Positions 24,987 through 36,413 are shown, numbered from the stretch's first letter. The stretch: 64,000 nucleotides of DNA from Chitinophaga pendula (GCF_020386615.1 NZ_CP077769.1:992001-1056000), one strand, 5' to 3'. Program-made: numbers and translations. Notes: generated from the sequence alone by a model not told the origin.

Positions 24987-25268
24987 ATGGCTAAAACATT
25001 AAGTATTAAACCTTTAGCTGACAGGGTGATCGTGAAACCTGCAGCCGCAGAAGAAAAAACCGCTGGTGGCATTATTATCCCAGACACTGCCAAAGAAAAA
25101 CCTCAAAGAGGTACTGTAGTGGCAGCTGGCCCAGGTAAAAAAGACGAGCCGGTTACTGTAGCGGTAGGCGACACTGTCCTCTACGGTAAATACTCCGGTA
25201 CTGAGATCAGCATCGAAGGCGAAGACTACTTAATCATGCGTGAGTCTGACATTTTAGCAATTGTTTAA
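24987..25268 (+). CDS. groES: Co-chaperonin GroES
   Basis: Forms the heptameric lid of GroEL. 93 aa. [29 protein letters not shown] contains, in order, the conserved first strand and the mobile loop (here split: [11 protein letters not shown]), and the C-terminal [14 protein letters not shown] is the canonical strand pair. It is 83 bases before groEL in the same operon, under a housekeeping-type promoter. Confidence 0.97.
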   Translation: MAKTLSIKPLADRVIVKPAAAEEKTAGGIIIPDTAKEKPQRGTVVAAGPGKKDEPVTVAVGDTVLYGKYSGTEISIEGEDYLIMRESDILAIV

Positions 25269-25291
25269 TCACTCCCTCTTCTCCTTCATAG

Positions 25292-26986
<1,695 letters not shown>

Positions 26987-27006
26987 TATCCCCGCTCACC
27001 AGGCCA

Positions 27007-27030
27007 CGCCCGGTAGCGCCCGGTAGCGCC
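27007..27030 (+). repeat. Short direct repeat after groEL
   Basis: CGCCCGGTAG occurs twice head to tail (27007-27016, 27017-27026), followed by a further CGCC. Only two copies; no function is apparent. Confidence 0.6.
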
Positions 27031-27041
27031 CATCTTATACT

Positions 27042-27076
27042 AAAAAGGCCTCCCCCTCACCGGGAAGGCCTTTTTT
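27042..27076 (+). terminator. Terminator of groES-groEL
   Basis: AAAAAGGCCTCCC pairs with GGGAAGGCCTTTTT (one bulge) and ends in a T-run. Confidence 0.88.
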
Positions 27077-27178
27077 ATTCCTATATCCCCGCCACACATA
27101 AATACCGGCTCCTTCCTCGCATAACTTCGTGTAACTTTAACCGCCTTTAACCGTTAAAGAATCAGGAATAAAGCTTTT

Positions 27179-27676
27179 ATGAAATATAAATTTTACACCG
27201 CCGCCTGTTGTCTGCTCCTGCTGCTGTTAGCCGCCGGCTGTGCTAAAAAGGCAGACTTAGACCTGCCAAATTCCGTAGCCGACCAGGTCCGGAACGAAGA
27301 CCAGACCATCCAACTATACCTCGCCGCCAACAATATCTCCGCACAAAGAGATATCTCCGGCCTGTACTACAAGATCGTCTCCTACGGCAACGGAGCCCGC
27401 TTCATCGGTCCCGAAAATATCCCCTCCGTCCAATATACCAACCGCCTCCTCAATGGCAGAACCGTCGCCGTATCATACGGCCCCACCAACTTCGATGGCA
27501 GAGCCCTCAAAGACCACCTCAGAGGCTGGCAGATAGGACTACCCAAAATCTCCCAGGGAGGTAAGATCCTCCTCATCATACCGTCACCCCTGGCCTATGG
27601 CAGCCAGCGGATAGACAACATCATCCCGGCCAACGCCATCATAGTATCCGAAATAGAATTGGTCGACTTTAAATAA
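27179..27676 (+). CDS. FKBP-type peptidyl-prolyl isomerase-like lipoprotein, degenerate site
   Basis: 165 aa. A lipoprotein signal (CLLLLLLAAGC) is followed by a short helix region and one FKBP domain: VQYTNRLLNGR, LRGWQIGLPKISQGGKILLIIP, LAYGSQ and IIVSEIELVDF. The FDSS segment that supplies the active-site Phe and Asp in FKBPs is replaced by VAVSYG, while the Trp (GW) and Tyr (AYG) remain, so isomerase activity may be lost while the fold and chaperone function persist. It shares ISGLYYKI and GWQIGL with the next gene 41 bases downstream; the two are a tandem duplication and likely an operon. Confidence 0.85.
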   Translation: MKYKFYTAACCLLLLLLAAGCAKKADLDLPNSVADQVRNEDQTIQLYLAANNISAQRDISGLYYKIVSYGNGARFIGPENIPSVQYTNRLLNGRTVAVSYGPTNFDGRALKDHLRGWQIGLPKISQGGKILLIIPSPLAYGSQRIDNIIPANAIIVSEIELVDFK

Positions 27677-27717
27677 TACCAACTTCCGTAACCACTTAAA
27701 ACCATAATAGAAACTGC

Positions 27718-28212
27718 ATGAAGAAACTACTATTCTTAGGTAGCTTGCTGTTGCTGCTGATCGCTGCCTGTAAAAAAAGTAACAACGAATCTTTCGACCC
27801 AGCCGCCCAAATGGCAGCCGATACCGTAAAGATCAAAGCCTACCTGGCAAAAAACAACCTCACCGCTCAAAAAGATCCCAGCGGACTCTATTACCGGATC
27901 ATCACCCCCGGCACCGGCACCGATACCATCAAACTGGAATCCAAACTGGTAGTAGTATACAAAGGGAAATACCTCGACGACGACGTGGAATTCGATTCCT
28001 CTAAAGATAAACCCACCGACTTCGGCGGTAACACCCGCCTCAAAAACCTGATCCGTGGCTGGCAGATCGGCCTCACCAAAATCACCAAAGGTGGAAAGAT
28101 CCAACTGTTCATCCCCTCCGGACTAGCATATGGCAACAACCCCGGTAACGGCCTCCGCAATAATGCCTGCATGATCTTCGAAGTCGAACTCGTCGACCAC
28201 GCCGTAAACTAA
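27718..28212 (+). CDS. FKBP-type peptidyl-prolyl isomerase lipoprotein
   Basis: Catalyses cis-trans proline isomerisation on exported proteins. 164 aa. The lipoprotein signal (LLFLGSLLLLLIAAC) is followed by a linker and an FKBP domain with the main active-site residues kept: VVYKGKYLDDDVEFDSS (Tyr, Phe-Asp), IRGWQIGLTKITKGGKIQLFIP (Trp), LAYGNN (Tyr) and MIFEVELVD. It is the catalytically complete partner of the degenerate copy just upstream. A terminator follows within 25 bases. Confidence 0.92.
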   Translation: MKKLLFLGSLLLLLIAACKKSNNESFDPAAQMAADTVKIKAYLAKNNLTAQKDPSGLYYRIITPGTGTDTIKLESKLVVVYKGKYLDDDVEFDSSKDKPTDFGGNTRLKNLIRGWQIGLTKITKGGKIQLFIPSGLAYGNNPGNGLRNNACMIFEVELVDHAVN

Positions 28213-28235
28213 TCATCACCCACATACCAGTAAAT

Positions 28236-28271
28236 GGCCCGGATCACTATCAGCGATCCGGGCCTTACTTT
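28236..28271 (+). terminator. Terminator of the FKBP pair
   Basis: GGCCCGGATC and GATCCGGGCC form a perfect 10-bp stem around ACTATCAGC, followed by TTACTTTTT. Confidence 0.88.
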
Positions 28272-28313
28272 TTATCCCCAATCTCTTCAATCTCCCCATT
28301 CACCTCCACCTCT

Positions 28314-28500
28314 CCTATAACATTCCTGTATCATTCGTATAACATTCGTATAACCAGCGTATAAGCTACGCCTATCCCAACTTATACAATGGGTATACAA
28401 TGAGTATACCTCGGATATACCTCGCTTATACAATCACTATAGATTGCTTATACAATGATTATAGAACGCTTATACAATGCTTATACAACCTATAAGCGGT
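28314..28500. repeat. 11-bp periodic repeat array, 17 contiguous units
   Basis: The 187 bases divide exactly into 17 units of 11 bp without indels. Units 7 to 16 all carry TATA at positions 4-7 (TATAC in most); units 1-5 mostly carry TATA one base earlier. GCTTATACAAT occurs exactly at 28424, 28446 and 28468, giving a 22-bp higher-order period. GTATAACATTC at 28337-28347 is identical to units of the second array at 62035-62177. It is non-coding (11 is not a multiple of 3, and stops are present) and lies between the FKBP terminator and the sdaA promoter. Function unknown. Confidence 0.85.
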
Positions 28501-28595
28501 AAGTGCGCAACCGGTTGAAAACCACGCAGATAACAAACGGAACAAATAGACCCCGCATTCATTCATTTTTCGTGAATCACTCAACTTGACTTACC

Positions 28596-28623
28596 TTGCA
28601 GGAGTCCAACTTGTTTATTTTTG
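28596..28623 (+). promoter_or_regulatory. Candidate promoter of sdaA
   Basis: TATTTTTG (28616-28623) matches the -7 box, with TTG 17 bases upstream, a little close. It places the transcript start about 13 bases before the GTG at 28643. Confidence 0.55.
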
Positions 28624-28642
28624 CAGCTAAACTAATTTCCGG

Positions 28643-30073
28643 GTGGCACACGAAAGCATTTCCGTATTCGACATTTTTAAGATAGGCGTAGGTCCTTCCA
28701 GCTCTCATACTTTAGGCCCCTGGCGGGCAGCCCTCCAATTCCTGGAGGAAATAAAGACAGGAGGTCACTCCCTCAGCGACGTCTCCGCCGTTACCGTACT
28801 CCTGTACGGGTCCCTGGCCAAAACCGGCCACGGCCACGGCACCGATATCGCAGTCCAACTGGGCCTCTGTGGCGACGACCCCGTCACCTTCGACGTCGAT
28901 CGCATCAACAGCAAAATGGATGATATCCGCCGCCATAAAAAAATGTCCATCGGTGGCGTACATACCATCGAATTCGACCCACTCGAAAATATCAACTTCC
29001 TCTTCGACGAATCTCTGCCTTTCCATCCCAACGCATTGACCTTCCTGGTCACCTTCGCCGATGGCGTACAGCAGGCTTCCACCTTCTACTCCATAGGAGG
29101 CGGCTTCGTAGTCAAAGAAGGAGAAGGAGGCACCGCTACAGCACAGGTAGACCTCCCTTTCCCCATCGATACCGCCCGCCAACTCCTGCAATGGTGCATC
29201 AAAACAGGCTACTCCATCTCCGAACTGGTCATGGAAAATGAAAACGCCTGGCGCCCCGAAATAGACACCCGCAACGGAGTACTCAACATATGGCGCATCA
29301 TGCAGGAATGCATCTACAGAGGTTGCCATACCGCCGGCGAACTGCCAGGTGGACTTAAAGTAGCCCGCCGCGCCGCCGCACTCAATAAAAAATTACTCAA
29401 AGGCCGCACCTACACAGACTATATCTCCTGGATAGAGGCCATCCGCGCCGGCGGCCAACATTTCGCATATACCCTCGACTGGGTAAGCTGCTTCGCCCTC
29501 GCCGTCAACGAAGAAAATGCTTCCTTCGGCCGCGTCGTAACAGCCCCCACCAACGGCGCCGCTGGCGTAATACCTGCCGTATTACAGTATTATATCGCAT
29601 TCTGCGATGGCTTCCACGACGATCGCATCCTCCAGTTCCTCCTCACCGCCTCAGAAATAGGTAGCATCTTCAAAAAAAGATCCACCATCTCCGCCGCAAT
29701 GGGAGGCTGCCAGGCCGAAATAGGCGTATCCTCCGCCATGGCCGCAGCAGCACTCACAGAATGCATGGGCGGCTCCCAGCGTCAAGTGCTCATGGCCGCC
29801 GAAATAGCCATGGAACACCACCTCGGCCTCACCTGCGACCCCATTGGTGGCCTCGTACAAGTACCCTGTATCGAACGTAACACCATGGGCGCCATCAAAG
29901 CCATCACCGCCTCCCAACTCGCCTTGCAAAGCAATCCCGAACTGGCAAAGGTTTCCCTCGACGCCGTCGTGAAAACAATGTGGGACACCGCCCTCGATAT
30001 GAACTCCAAATACAAGGAAACATCCGATGGCGGCCTGGCTGTCAACATACCCATCAGCCTCCCCGAATGCTAA
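28643..30073 (+). CDS. sdaA: L-serine ammonia-lyase (iron-sulfur dependent)
   Basis: Converts L-serine to pyruvate and ammonia. 476 aa, single-chain form with the regulatory beta domain first and the catalytic alpha domain after. [20 protein letters not shown] is the family start. Fe-S ligands are expected among the Cys of [23 protein letters not shown] and [21 protein letters not shown] is the substrate loop. The start codon is GTG: no ATG precedes the conserved N-terminus in frame, and a stop lies just upstream. The candidate promoter gives a very short leader. It sits downstream of an 11-bp periodic array that may affect its promoter topology (inference). Confidence 0.95.
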   Translation: MAHESISVFDIFKIGVGPSSSHTLGPWRAALQFLEEIKTGGHSLSDVSAVTVLLYGSLAKTGHGHGTDIAVQLGLCGDDPVTFDVDRINSKMDDIRRHKKMSIGGVHTIEFDPLENINFLFDESLPFHPNALTFLVTFADGVQQASTFYSIGGGFVVKEGEGGTATAQVDLPFPIDTARQLLQWCIKTGYSISELVMENENAWRPEIDTRNGVLNIWRIMQECIYRGCHTAGELPGGLKVARRAAALNKKLLKGRTYTDYISWIEAIRAGGQHFAYTLDWVSCFALAVNEENASFGRVVTAPTNGAAGVIPAVLQYYIAFCDGFHDDRILQFLLTASEIGSIFKKRSTISAAMGGCQAEIGVSSAMAAAALTECMGGSQRQVLMAAEIAMEHHLGLTCDPIGGLVQVPCIERNTMGAIKAITASQLALQSNPELAKVSLDAVVKTMWDTALDMNSKYKETSDGGLAVNIPISLPEC

Positions 30074-30097
30074 CAAAAAACAACATCACGTAATACC

Positions 30098-30144
30098 AGG
30101 CCCCTTCTCACCGCATGCACACAAACACACCGGTAGAAGGGGCC
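30098..30144 (+). terminator. Hairpin after sdaA
   Basis: GGCCCCTTCT pairs with AGAAGGGGCC around a long loop with an inner ACCG/CGGT pair. The stem is strong but lacks a T-run. Confidence 0.5.
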
Positions 30145-30267
30145 TCCCCGTTATATCCCCCTCCCCATAATAAATTCCGCCTGCACCATACTATCAGGAA
30201 TTAATTTGCGTATTATTGTTTCTAACACCTAAGACCACAACTTTACACTTAATGCATATTTGATACT

Positions 30268-33081
30268 ATGAAATTTCTCCTGGGCCTTTCTATCATATGC
30301 TTACCCTTATCCCTGGCCGCTCAGCGATTCGGTGGTAACCCTCCCTCCCTGAAATGGAATCAGATCAACACCGATACCGCCCGCGTCATATTCCCGCGTG
30401 GCATGGAATCACAAGGACAACGGGTCGCTAACATCGTCCACTACCTGAATAAAAATACCCGCTCCTCCATAGGCAACCGCCAACAAAAAGTCAGCATCGT
30501 CCTGCAAAACCAGACACTGATTTCCAATGGCTACGTACAATTAGGCCCGTTCCGGTCCGAATTCTTTATGACGCCCTCTCCGTCATCATTCGACCTCGGA
30601 TCCCTCAAATGGGAAGAACAACTGGCCCTCCACGAATACCGTCACGTACTGCAAAACCTTAACTTCAGACAAGGAGTATCCAATATAGCCTCTTACCTCG
30701 CCGGCCAGCTGGGACAAGCAGCACTTACCAACATCGCCGTCCCCAACTGGTTCTGGGAAGGAGATGCCGTAATCATGGAAACAGCCCTCAGCCCACAGGG
30801 CCGCGGCCGCCTGCCGGCATTCTTCGATGGCTTCCGCGCACTCACCCTCGATGGTAAACATTACGACTATATGAAGATAAGAGGGGGCTCCTATAAAGAT
30901 TATGTCCCCAATCATTACGAACTGGGCTATCTCATGAGCACCTACGGCCGCGATCAATATGGCCGCGACTTCTGGAAAGGAGTAACCACCGACGCCGTAA
31001 GGTACCGATACGTATGCTACCCCTTCTCCCAAAGCCTCAAACATCGCACCGGCAAAAACATAAGAGCATTCTATAACGCCATGCTGCAACACTACCAGCC
31101 ATTATGGCAACAGTATGCCGCCGCAAACAATACGCCTGCCACCGCACTCAATAAAGCCAGCCGCATCGTCACCGACTATCGCTACCTCTACAGCACCGGC
31201 AACAACCAATGGATCGTACTGAAAAATACCTACGATCACATCCCTGGCTTCTTCCTCATCGACACACAAGGCAACGAACAACTAATCACCCGCCCCGGTA
31301 TCCAGGTCGACGACTACTTCAGCTATAAAAATGGCCGCATCGTCTGGATACAAGCCCGGTACGACGCCCGCTGGGGCTGGAAAGACTATGGCGTGGTAAA
31401 AATATATGACGTCAATAGCAAACAAGCCCGGACCATCACTCACCAGACCAAATACTTCTCACCCGATATCAGCCGCGATGGCCAACGCCTCATCGTCGTT
31501 GAAGTAGCCCCCGGACAGGATAGCCGCCTCCGCCTGTTAAATGGTAACACCGGTCGCGAAATAACCGCCTTACCCAATCCCAATGGTTGGTACTACTCCT
31601 ACCCGAAATTCACCGCCGACGAACAGGCCATCATATCCCCCGTACGCAACAAACAGGGACAAATGGCCATTATACAACAATCCCTCACCGATGGCAGCAC
31701 CTCCTTGCTCACCAACTGGCGATATGATGTAATCGGTGCCCCACAAATCACAAAAGATACCGTCTACTATACCGCCGCCTATCAGGATGTACACAACGTA
31801 TTCGCCCTCACCCCGGCAGATGGAAAGATATTCCAGCTCACCGCCAGAGGTAACAGCGCCTTACATGCCGCCGTAGATACCGCCGCCCACCAGCTGGCAT
31901 TCACCGAATTCAGCACCAAAGGATACCAGCTGTATCAAACGTCCCTGCCGGCTACCGGCTGGAAACAGTTCGACACCGCCGGCAACGCACACAGCCCCTG
32001 GCAACAACCCGACTTCAAAGAGGGGGGCAATATCCTCGGTAAAATCGACGATAAACACCTGCCCGTCACTACCTACCACAAAGCACACCGATTGTTCAAC
32101 TTCCATAGCTGGATACCCACCATCGACGATCCGAACTACGGTATCACCCTCTATGGCGATAACATACTCAATACCTTCAGCAGCAACCTCGGATACTCCT
32201 ATAACTATAACGAAGGAAGCTCCTCCATCAAAGCCAACATACAATACGGTGCCTGGTTTCCCTTCCTGCAGGCAGGTACCGACTACCGCATCAATCGCTC
32301 CACCAGGATCAACAGCAAAGGAGATCGCCTGTACTGGAATGAATTCAACTGGCATGCCGGCTTCTCCATACCACTCAACCTGTCCGCCGGACTGTATAGC
32401 CGCAGCATCTCGCTGGCGTCTAACTACAACTACCAGAAAAGTATACCGCAGGGCAACTTCCGGTTCCGCGACGACCAGATCCAATACCTCAACTCCTCCT
32501 TCGTATTCAATAACCAACGAATCCGCGCCAGACAACATATCTACTCCCACTTCGGCCAATACCTGCTGCTCCAATACGTGAAAAGCATCACCGCCGTACC
32601 CGCATGGCAGCTCTATGGCCGCCTCGACCTATACCTGCCGGGTATACTTCCCAGCCATAGCCTCGTATTACAGGGTGCCTACCAACAGAAAGATACCATG
32701 CGCCGGTACTCCTTCTCCGACAACTTCGTCTACGCCAGAGGATACAACGACCCCTTCTATCAATATGTCTATAAAGCAGGCGCCAACTACCACTTCCCGA
32801 TAGCATATCCGGACTGGGGCTTCCTGCATATCGCATACTTCCAGCGTATAAGAGGGAATGTCTTCTACGACTACAGCCAGGCCTTCGATTACAGGGCCGG
32901 CCGGCACAATCGGTTCACATCAGTAGGAGGGGAGCTGTTCCTGGACCTGAAAATAGGCAATACCATCCCGTTCTCCTTCGGAGCCAGGTATAGCCGCCTG
33001 CTGGATACAGACCTGTTCGACCCGTCACGCAAACAAAGAGTCGAATTCATCGTACCATTACAACAACTGTTCAGCTTCTAA
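30268..33081 (+). CDS. Outer-membrane metallopeptidase-like protein with beta-propeller and barrel regions
   Basis: 937 aa with a signal peptide (FLLGLSIICLPLSLAAQ). Three parts can be seen. Residues 20-280: a gluzincin-like domain with LALHEYRHVLQNLN (HExxH variant) and WFWEGDAVIMET, whose Glu would be the third zinc ligand. Residues 290-590: TolB-like propeller repeats (SPDISRDGQRLIVVE, YPKFTADEQAIISP). Residues 600-937: beta-strands of alternating pattern ending in Phe, as outer-membrane barrels do (VEFIVPLQQLFSF). I cannot name the family function. A peptidase tethered by its own barrel is the simplest reading; the domain borders are estimates. Confidence 0.75.
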   Translation: MKFLLGLSIICLPLSLAAQRFGGNPPSLKWNQINTDTARVIFPRGMESQGQRVANIVHYLNKNTRSSIGNRQQKVSIVLQNQTLISNGYVQLGPFRSEFFMTPSPSSFDLGSLKWEEQLALHEYRHVLQNLNFRQGVSNIASYLAGQLGQAALTNIAVPNWFWEGDAVIMETALSPQGRGRLPAFFDGFRALTLDGKHYDYMKIRGGSYKDYVPNHYELGYLMSTYGRDQYGRDFWKGVTTDAVRYRYVCYPFSQSLKHRTGKNIRAFYNAMLQHYQPLWQQYAAANNTPATALNKASRIVTDYRYLYSTGNNQWIVLKNTYDHIPGFFLIDTQGNEQLITRPGIQVDDYFSYKNGRIVWIQARYDARWGWKDYGVVKIYDVNSKQARTITHQTKYFSPDISRDGQRLIVVEVAPGQDSRLRLLNGNTGREITALPNPNGWYYSYPKFTADEQAIISPVRNKQGQMAIIQQSLTDGSTSLLTNWRYDVIGAPQITKDTVYYTAAYQDVHNVFALTPADGKIFQLTARGNSALHAAVDTAAHQLAFTEFSTKGYQLYQTSLPATGWKQFDTAGNAHSPWQQPDFKEGGNILGKIDDKHLPVTTYHKAHRLFNFHSWIPTIDDPNYGITLYGDNILNTFSSNLGYSYNYNEGSSSIKANIQYGAWFPFLQAGTDYRINRSTRINSKGDRLYWNEFNWHAGFSIPLNLSAGLYSRSISLASNYNYQKSIPQGNFRFRDDQIQYLNSSFVFNNQRIRARQHIYSHFGQYLLLQYVKSITAVPAWQLYGRLDLYLPGILPSHSLVLQGAYQQKDTMRRYSFSDNFVYARGYNDPFYQYVYKAGANYHFPIAYPDWGFLHIAYFQRIRGNVFYDYSQAFDYRAGRHNRFTSVGGELFLDLKIGNTIPFSFGARYSRLLDTDLFDPSRKQRVEFIVPLQQLFSF

Positions 33082-33092
33082 AAAAAAAAGGA

Positions 33093-33584
33093 TTATTTCA
33101 CCTGGAACTTAAGAGAGGGCGCCCGGTAATACTTGTCACCAGTATAACGGATAATGATGTCGTCAAAGAAAAGTACATCACCGGATTTGACCATGTCCTT
33201 CATCCGCGTACTCCACAAAGGAGATAAACGGTCCGCCTTGAAATTGTCCCCGATATACTCCCGGTACACATCAGGGCGGCCAGTACTGTCATTGAGATAA
33301 GGTTCTACATTCTCATAGGTGAACTTAAAAGAGACTACGGGAAACTTACTATTCTGCTGATCTCGTACCACCAACGCAGAATCCAGCAACTTGACGATCT
33401 CAGTTTTGGAAAGGGTCTCACTCAGAAAGATACCCCAGGTACTACGAAAACGTAACCCTTTTTTACCAGCTTCCTGGCCGGTAGAGGCCGGCTGCTTCTC
33501 CTTCCCCGACTGGGCAAACAAAGGCTGCCAAAGCCCCGCCATAAGAACAATTCCGCAAAACAAAAATCTGGGTCTAATGCACAT
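33093..33584 (-). CDS. Exported protein of unknown function, possibly GldM C-terminal-like
   Basis: 163 aa. A signal peptide (FLFCGIVLMAGLWQPLFAQ) and a basic linker are followed by a small beta-rich domain. The ending MVKSGDVLFFDDIIIRYTGD followed by APSLKFQVK resembles the last strands of GldM-type domains (GD.v.F.dI......l.f.v), and FPVVSFKFTYENVEPYLND the preceding part, but no full gliding or T9SS gene set is near. Treat this as a weak resemblance. It is transcribed away from valS's terminator and overlaps nothing. Function unknown. Confidence 0.6.
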   Translation of the reverse strand: MCIRPRFLFCGIVLMAGLWQPLFAQSGKEKQPASTGQEAGKKGLRFRSTWGIFLSETLSKTEIVKLLDSALVVRDQQNSKFPVVSFKFTYENVEPYLNDSTGRPDVYREYIGDNFKADRLSPLWSTRMKDMVKSGDVLFFDDIIIRYTGDKYYRAPSLKFQVK

Positions 33585-33598
33585 AAATAATAGGGCAG

Positions 33599-33635
33599 TA
33601 AAAACATCGCCCGGCTATTGAACGACCGGGCGATG
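33599..33635 (-). terminator. Terminator of valS
   Basis: CATCGCCCGG and CCGGGCGATG form a perfect 10-bp stem with an 11-base loop; the minus strand then reads TTTTTAC. Confidence 0.88.
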
Positions 33636-33642
33636 TGGTAAA

Positions 33643-36294
33643 TTATAAGGATCTTAAACTTTCTTCCAACGCCTTGATCTTGGCTTCCGCATCCGTTTTC
33701 TTCTGCCGCTCCGCTTCCACCACTTCCGGCTTCGCATTCTGCACAAACCGCTCATTGGCCAGCTTCTTCTCCACAGAGATTAAGAAGCCCTGCTGGTAAG
33801 CCAGGTCCTTCTCCAACTGCTCCTTCTGTGTACTGGCGTCCAGCGCCGTCTCCGTTTCAATATAGAACTTGTCCTTCTGCACCACCAGCGTAATAGTACC
33901 AGGTACCGCCTCCTGTGTATAAGAGATCGCCCTGGCATTCACCTGCTTGGCCAGCATGCCTTCTATCGGTTTAAATGCATTGTCATGACGCGTTTCTATA
34001 TGCAATACGATCGGGTCCTTCGGCTTGATCTGGTGCTTGTTACGCGCATCGCGGATGCTGCTGATCACCTCCTTCGCCAACGCACCCTCTGCCAGGATAG
34101 CCGGGTCAAAGGTTTGCAAAGGCGCAAACTGACAAATGATCAGCTCTTCCCCTTCCCGGCGCTCCCGCAACTGATGATAGATCTCCTCAGACACAAATGG
34201 CATAAATGGATGTAACAACTGCATCAACTGCTCAAAGAAAGCAATACTCTGCTCGTAGATCACCGTATCACAAGGTTGCTCAAAACCAGGCTTCACCCAC
34301 TCCAGATACCAACTGCAATAGTCATCCCATATCAGACTGTAAATAGATTTTAACGCTTCGCTCAATTTGAAATCTTTGAACAACACCGCTACCTCAGCCT
34401 TCACCTCCTGTAACCGGTTCTCAAACCAACGGATCGCAAAATGATCCGTAGCCTCACTACTCACCGGCGCCTGACGCCCCTCCCACATCTTCACCAGCTT
34501 CAATGCATTCCATATCTTATTACAGAAATTACGTCCCTGCTCACAGCTCGTATCGTCAAATAACAGGTCGTTACCGGCAGGAGAAGAGATCATAATACCA
34601 AAACGTACCGCATCCGCACCAAAACGCTCGATCAGCTCCAGCAGATCCGGAGAATTCCCCAACTGCTTACTCATCTTACGCCCCTGCTTGTCACGCACCA
34701 TCCCGGTAAAATATACATCCTTAAACGGCTTCTCCTGCTTGTACTCCATACCCGCCATGATCATACGGGCCACCCAAAAGAAGATGATATCCTGCCCCGT
34801 TACCAGCACAGACGTAGGGTAGTAGTAGTTAATATCCGCATTGTCAGGCTGGGAGATACCGTTAAATACCTCCATCGGCCATAGCCAGGAAGAAAACCAG
34901 GTATCCAGACAATCCTCGTCCTGCTTCAGATCAGCCACAGTGAAAGTACAGGCCGCATTTTTAGCCTTGAACTGCGCTACCGCTGCCTCCGCAGTCGCCG
35001 CCACCTCAAAGGTGCCGTCCGGCGCATACCAGGCCGGTATCTGCTGCCCCCACCACAACTGACGCGAAATACACCAGTCCTTCACATTCTCCATCCAGTA
35101 TTTATAGGTCGCCAGGAAACGATCCCCCGGATGTATCTGCACATCGCCATCCACTACCGCATTCAACGCCGGCTTAGCCATATCCGCCATCTTCACAAAC
35201 CATTGTGTCGAAATACGGGGCTCTATCACCGTATCCGGATTACGTTGGCTATATCCCAGACGGGTCGTATACTCCTGCTCCTTTATCAGCAACGCCTGCT
35301 CCGCCAGCGCCGCTATAACCAGCTTACGCGCCTTGAACCGGTCCTCACCCACAAACACAACCGCACCGGCACTCAGCGTACCGTCCTCATTCAACGTATC
35401 AATCACCTCCAGGTTGTGTTTCAACCCAAGGTTATAGTCATTGATATCATGCGCAGGGGTCACCTTCAACGCACCAGTACCAAATTCCTTATCCACATAA
35501 CTGTCGAAAATAATAGGCACCTGACGATTTACCAGCGGCACTACCGCAAAATGACCCTGCAAATGCGCATAACGCTCATCCTCCGGGTTCACACAGATCG
35601 CCGTATCCCCCATAATAGTCTCCGGACGCTGCGTCGCAATCGTAATGAACTCACCGGTCGCCTGACCCCGCCCGTCCACAATAGCATACTTCACATGATA
35701 CAGCTTACCCTGGATATCCTTGTAATCCACCTCCTCATCACTCAACGCCGTCTTGGCCTTCGGATCCCAGTTGATCATCCGCGCACCACGATAGATCAAC
35801 CCCTTATTATAAAGGTCAATGAACACCTTGATCACCGCCTTGTAATAATGGTCGTCCATCGTAAAGGTCACCCGGTCCCAGTCACAGGAACATCCCAGCT
35901 TCTTGATCTGCTGGTAAATGATCCCGCCATATTTATCCTTCCACTCGTAAGCGTACTTCAAAAACTCCTCCCGGCTAAGCTGGGACTTCTCAATCCCCTT
36001 CTCCCGTTTCAGCATATCCACCACCTTAGCCTCCGTAGCAATAGAAGCATGGTCAGATCCCGGCACCCAACAGGCATTATAACCGTTCATACGCGCATGA
36101 CGGACTAAGATATCCTGGACGGTCTCATTGAGCGTATGCCCCATATGTAATACCCCTGTCACGTTCGGTGGAGGAATCACGATCGTAAAAGGAGGGCGAT
36201 CATCCGGCGTACTGCGGAAATAGCCCTTGTCCATCCAGTGTTGATACCATTTTGCCTCTGCTGCTGCGGGCAGATAATTTTTAGATAGTTCCAT
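33643..36294 (-). CDS. valS: Valine-tRNA ligase
   Basis: Class I synthetase charging tRNA-Val, with editing of Thr. 883 aa. The HIGH motif appears as PPPNVTGVLHMGHTLNE near residue 40, the KMSKS motif as GRKMSKQLGNSPD near residue 530, with the CP1 editing domain between (ATQRPETIMGDTAICV). The C-terminal coiled-coil arm is present (LEKDLAYQQGFLISVEKKL through EAKIKALEESLRSL). A good promoter lies upstream and a terminator follows, so it is monocistronic. Confidence 0.98.
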   Translation of the reverse strand: MELSKNYLPAAAEAKWYQHWMDKGYFRSTPDDRPPFTIVIPPPNVTGVLHMGHTLNETVQDILVRHARMNGYNACWVPGSDHASIATEAKVVDMLKREKGIEKSQLSREEFLKYAYEWKDKYGGIIYQQIKKLGCSCDWDRVTFTMDDHYYKAVIKVFIDLYNKGLIYRGARMINWDPKAKTALSDEEVDYKDIQGKLYHVKYAIVDGRGQATGEFITIATQRPETIMGDTAICVNPEDERYAHLQGHFAVVPLVNRQVPIIFDSYVDKEFGTGALKVTPAHDINDYNLGLKHNLEVIDTLNEDGTLSAGAVVFVGEDRFKARKLVIAALAEQALLIKEQEYTTRLGYSQRNPDTVIEPRISTQWFVKMADMAKPALNAVVDGDVQIHPGDRFLATYKYWMENVKDWCISRQLWWGQQIPAWYAPDGTFEVAATAEAAVAQFKAKNAACTFTVADLKQDEDCLDTWFSSWLWPMEVFNGISQPDNADINYYYPTSVLVTGQDIIFFWVARMIMAGMEYKQEKPFKDVYFTGMVRDKQGRKMSKQLGNSPDLLELIERFGADAVRFGIMISSPAGNDLLFDDTSCEQGRNFCNKIWNALKLVKMWEGRQAPVSSEATDHFAIRWFENRLQEVKAEVAVLFKDFKLSEALKSIYSLIWDDYCSWYLEWVKPGFEQPCDTVIYEQSIAFFEQLMQLLHPFMPFVSEEIYHQLRERREGEELIICQFAPLQTFDPAILAEGALAKEVISSIRDARNKHQIKPKDPIVLHIETRHDNAFKPIEGMLAKQVNARAISYTQEAVPGTITLVVQKDKFYIETETALDASTQKEQLEKDLAYQQGFLISVEKKLANERFVQNAKPEVVEAERQKKTDAEAKIKALEESLRSL

Positions 36295-36325
36295 GCTTTG
36301 TTATAAATACAATATTATAAGGCTG

Positions 36326-36358
36326 CAAAAATAAAGTTTTCCTGCAGCCAATACCAAA
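36326..36358 (-). promoter_or_regulatory. Promoter of valS
   Basis: On the minus strand TTTG (36358-36355), 21 bases, TATTTTTG (36333-36326), 32 bases before the ATG. Confidence 0.7.
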
Positions 36359-36413
36359 ATACACCTTTCAATTTCCTGGGGGGAAACTCCGGCCGGTACA
36401 CATACCCGACCGC

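Noticed and set aside
28314..28500. CRISPR array or coding repeat
   Set aside because: Units are contiguous without spacers, 11 bp long and degenerate; the period is not a multiple of three; no cas genes are present.
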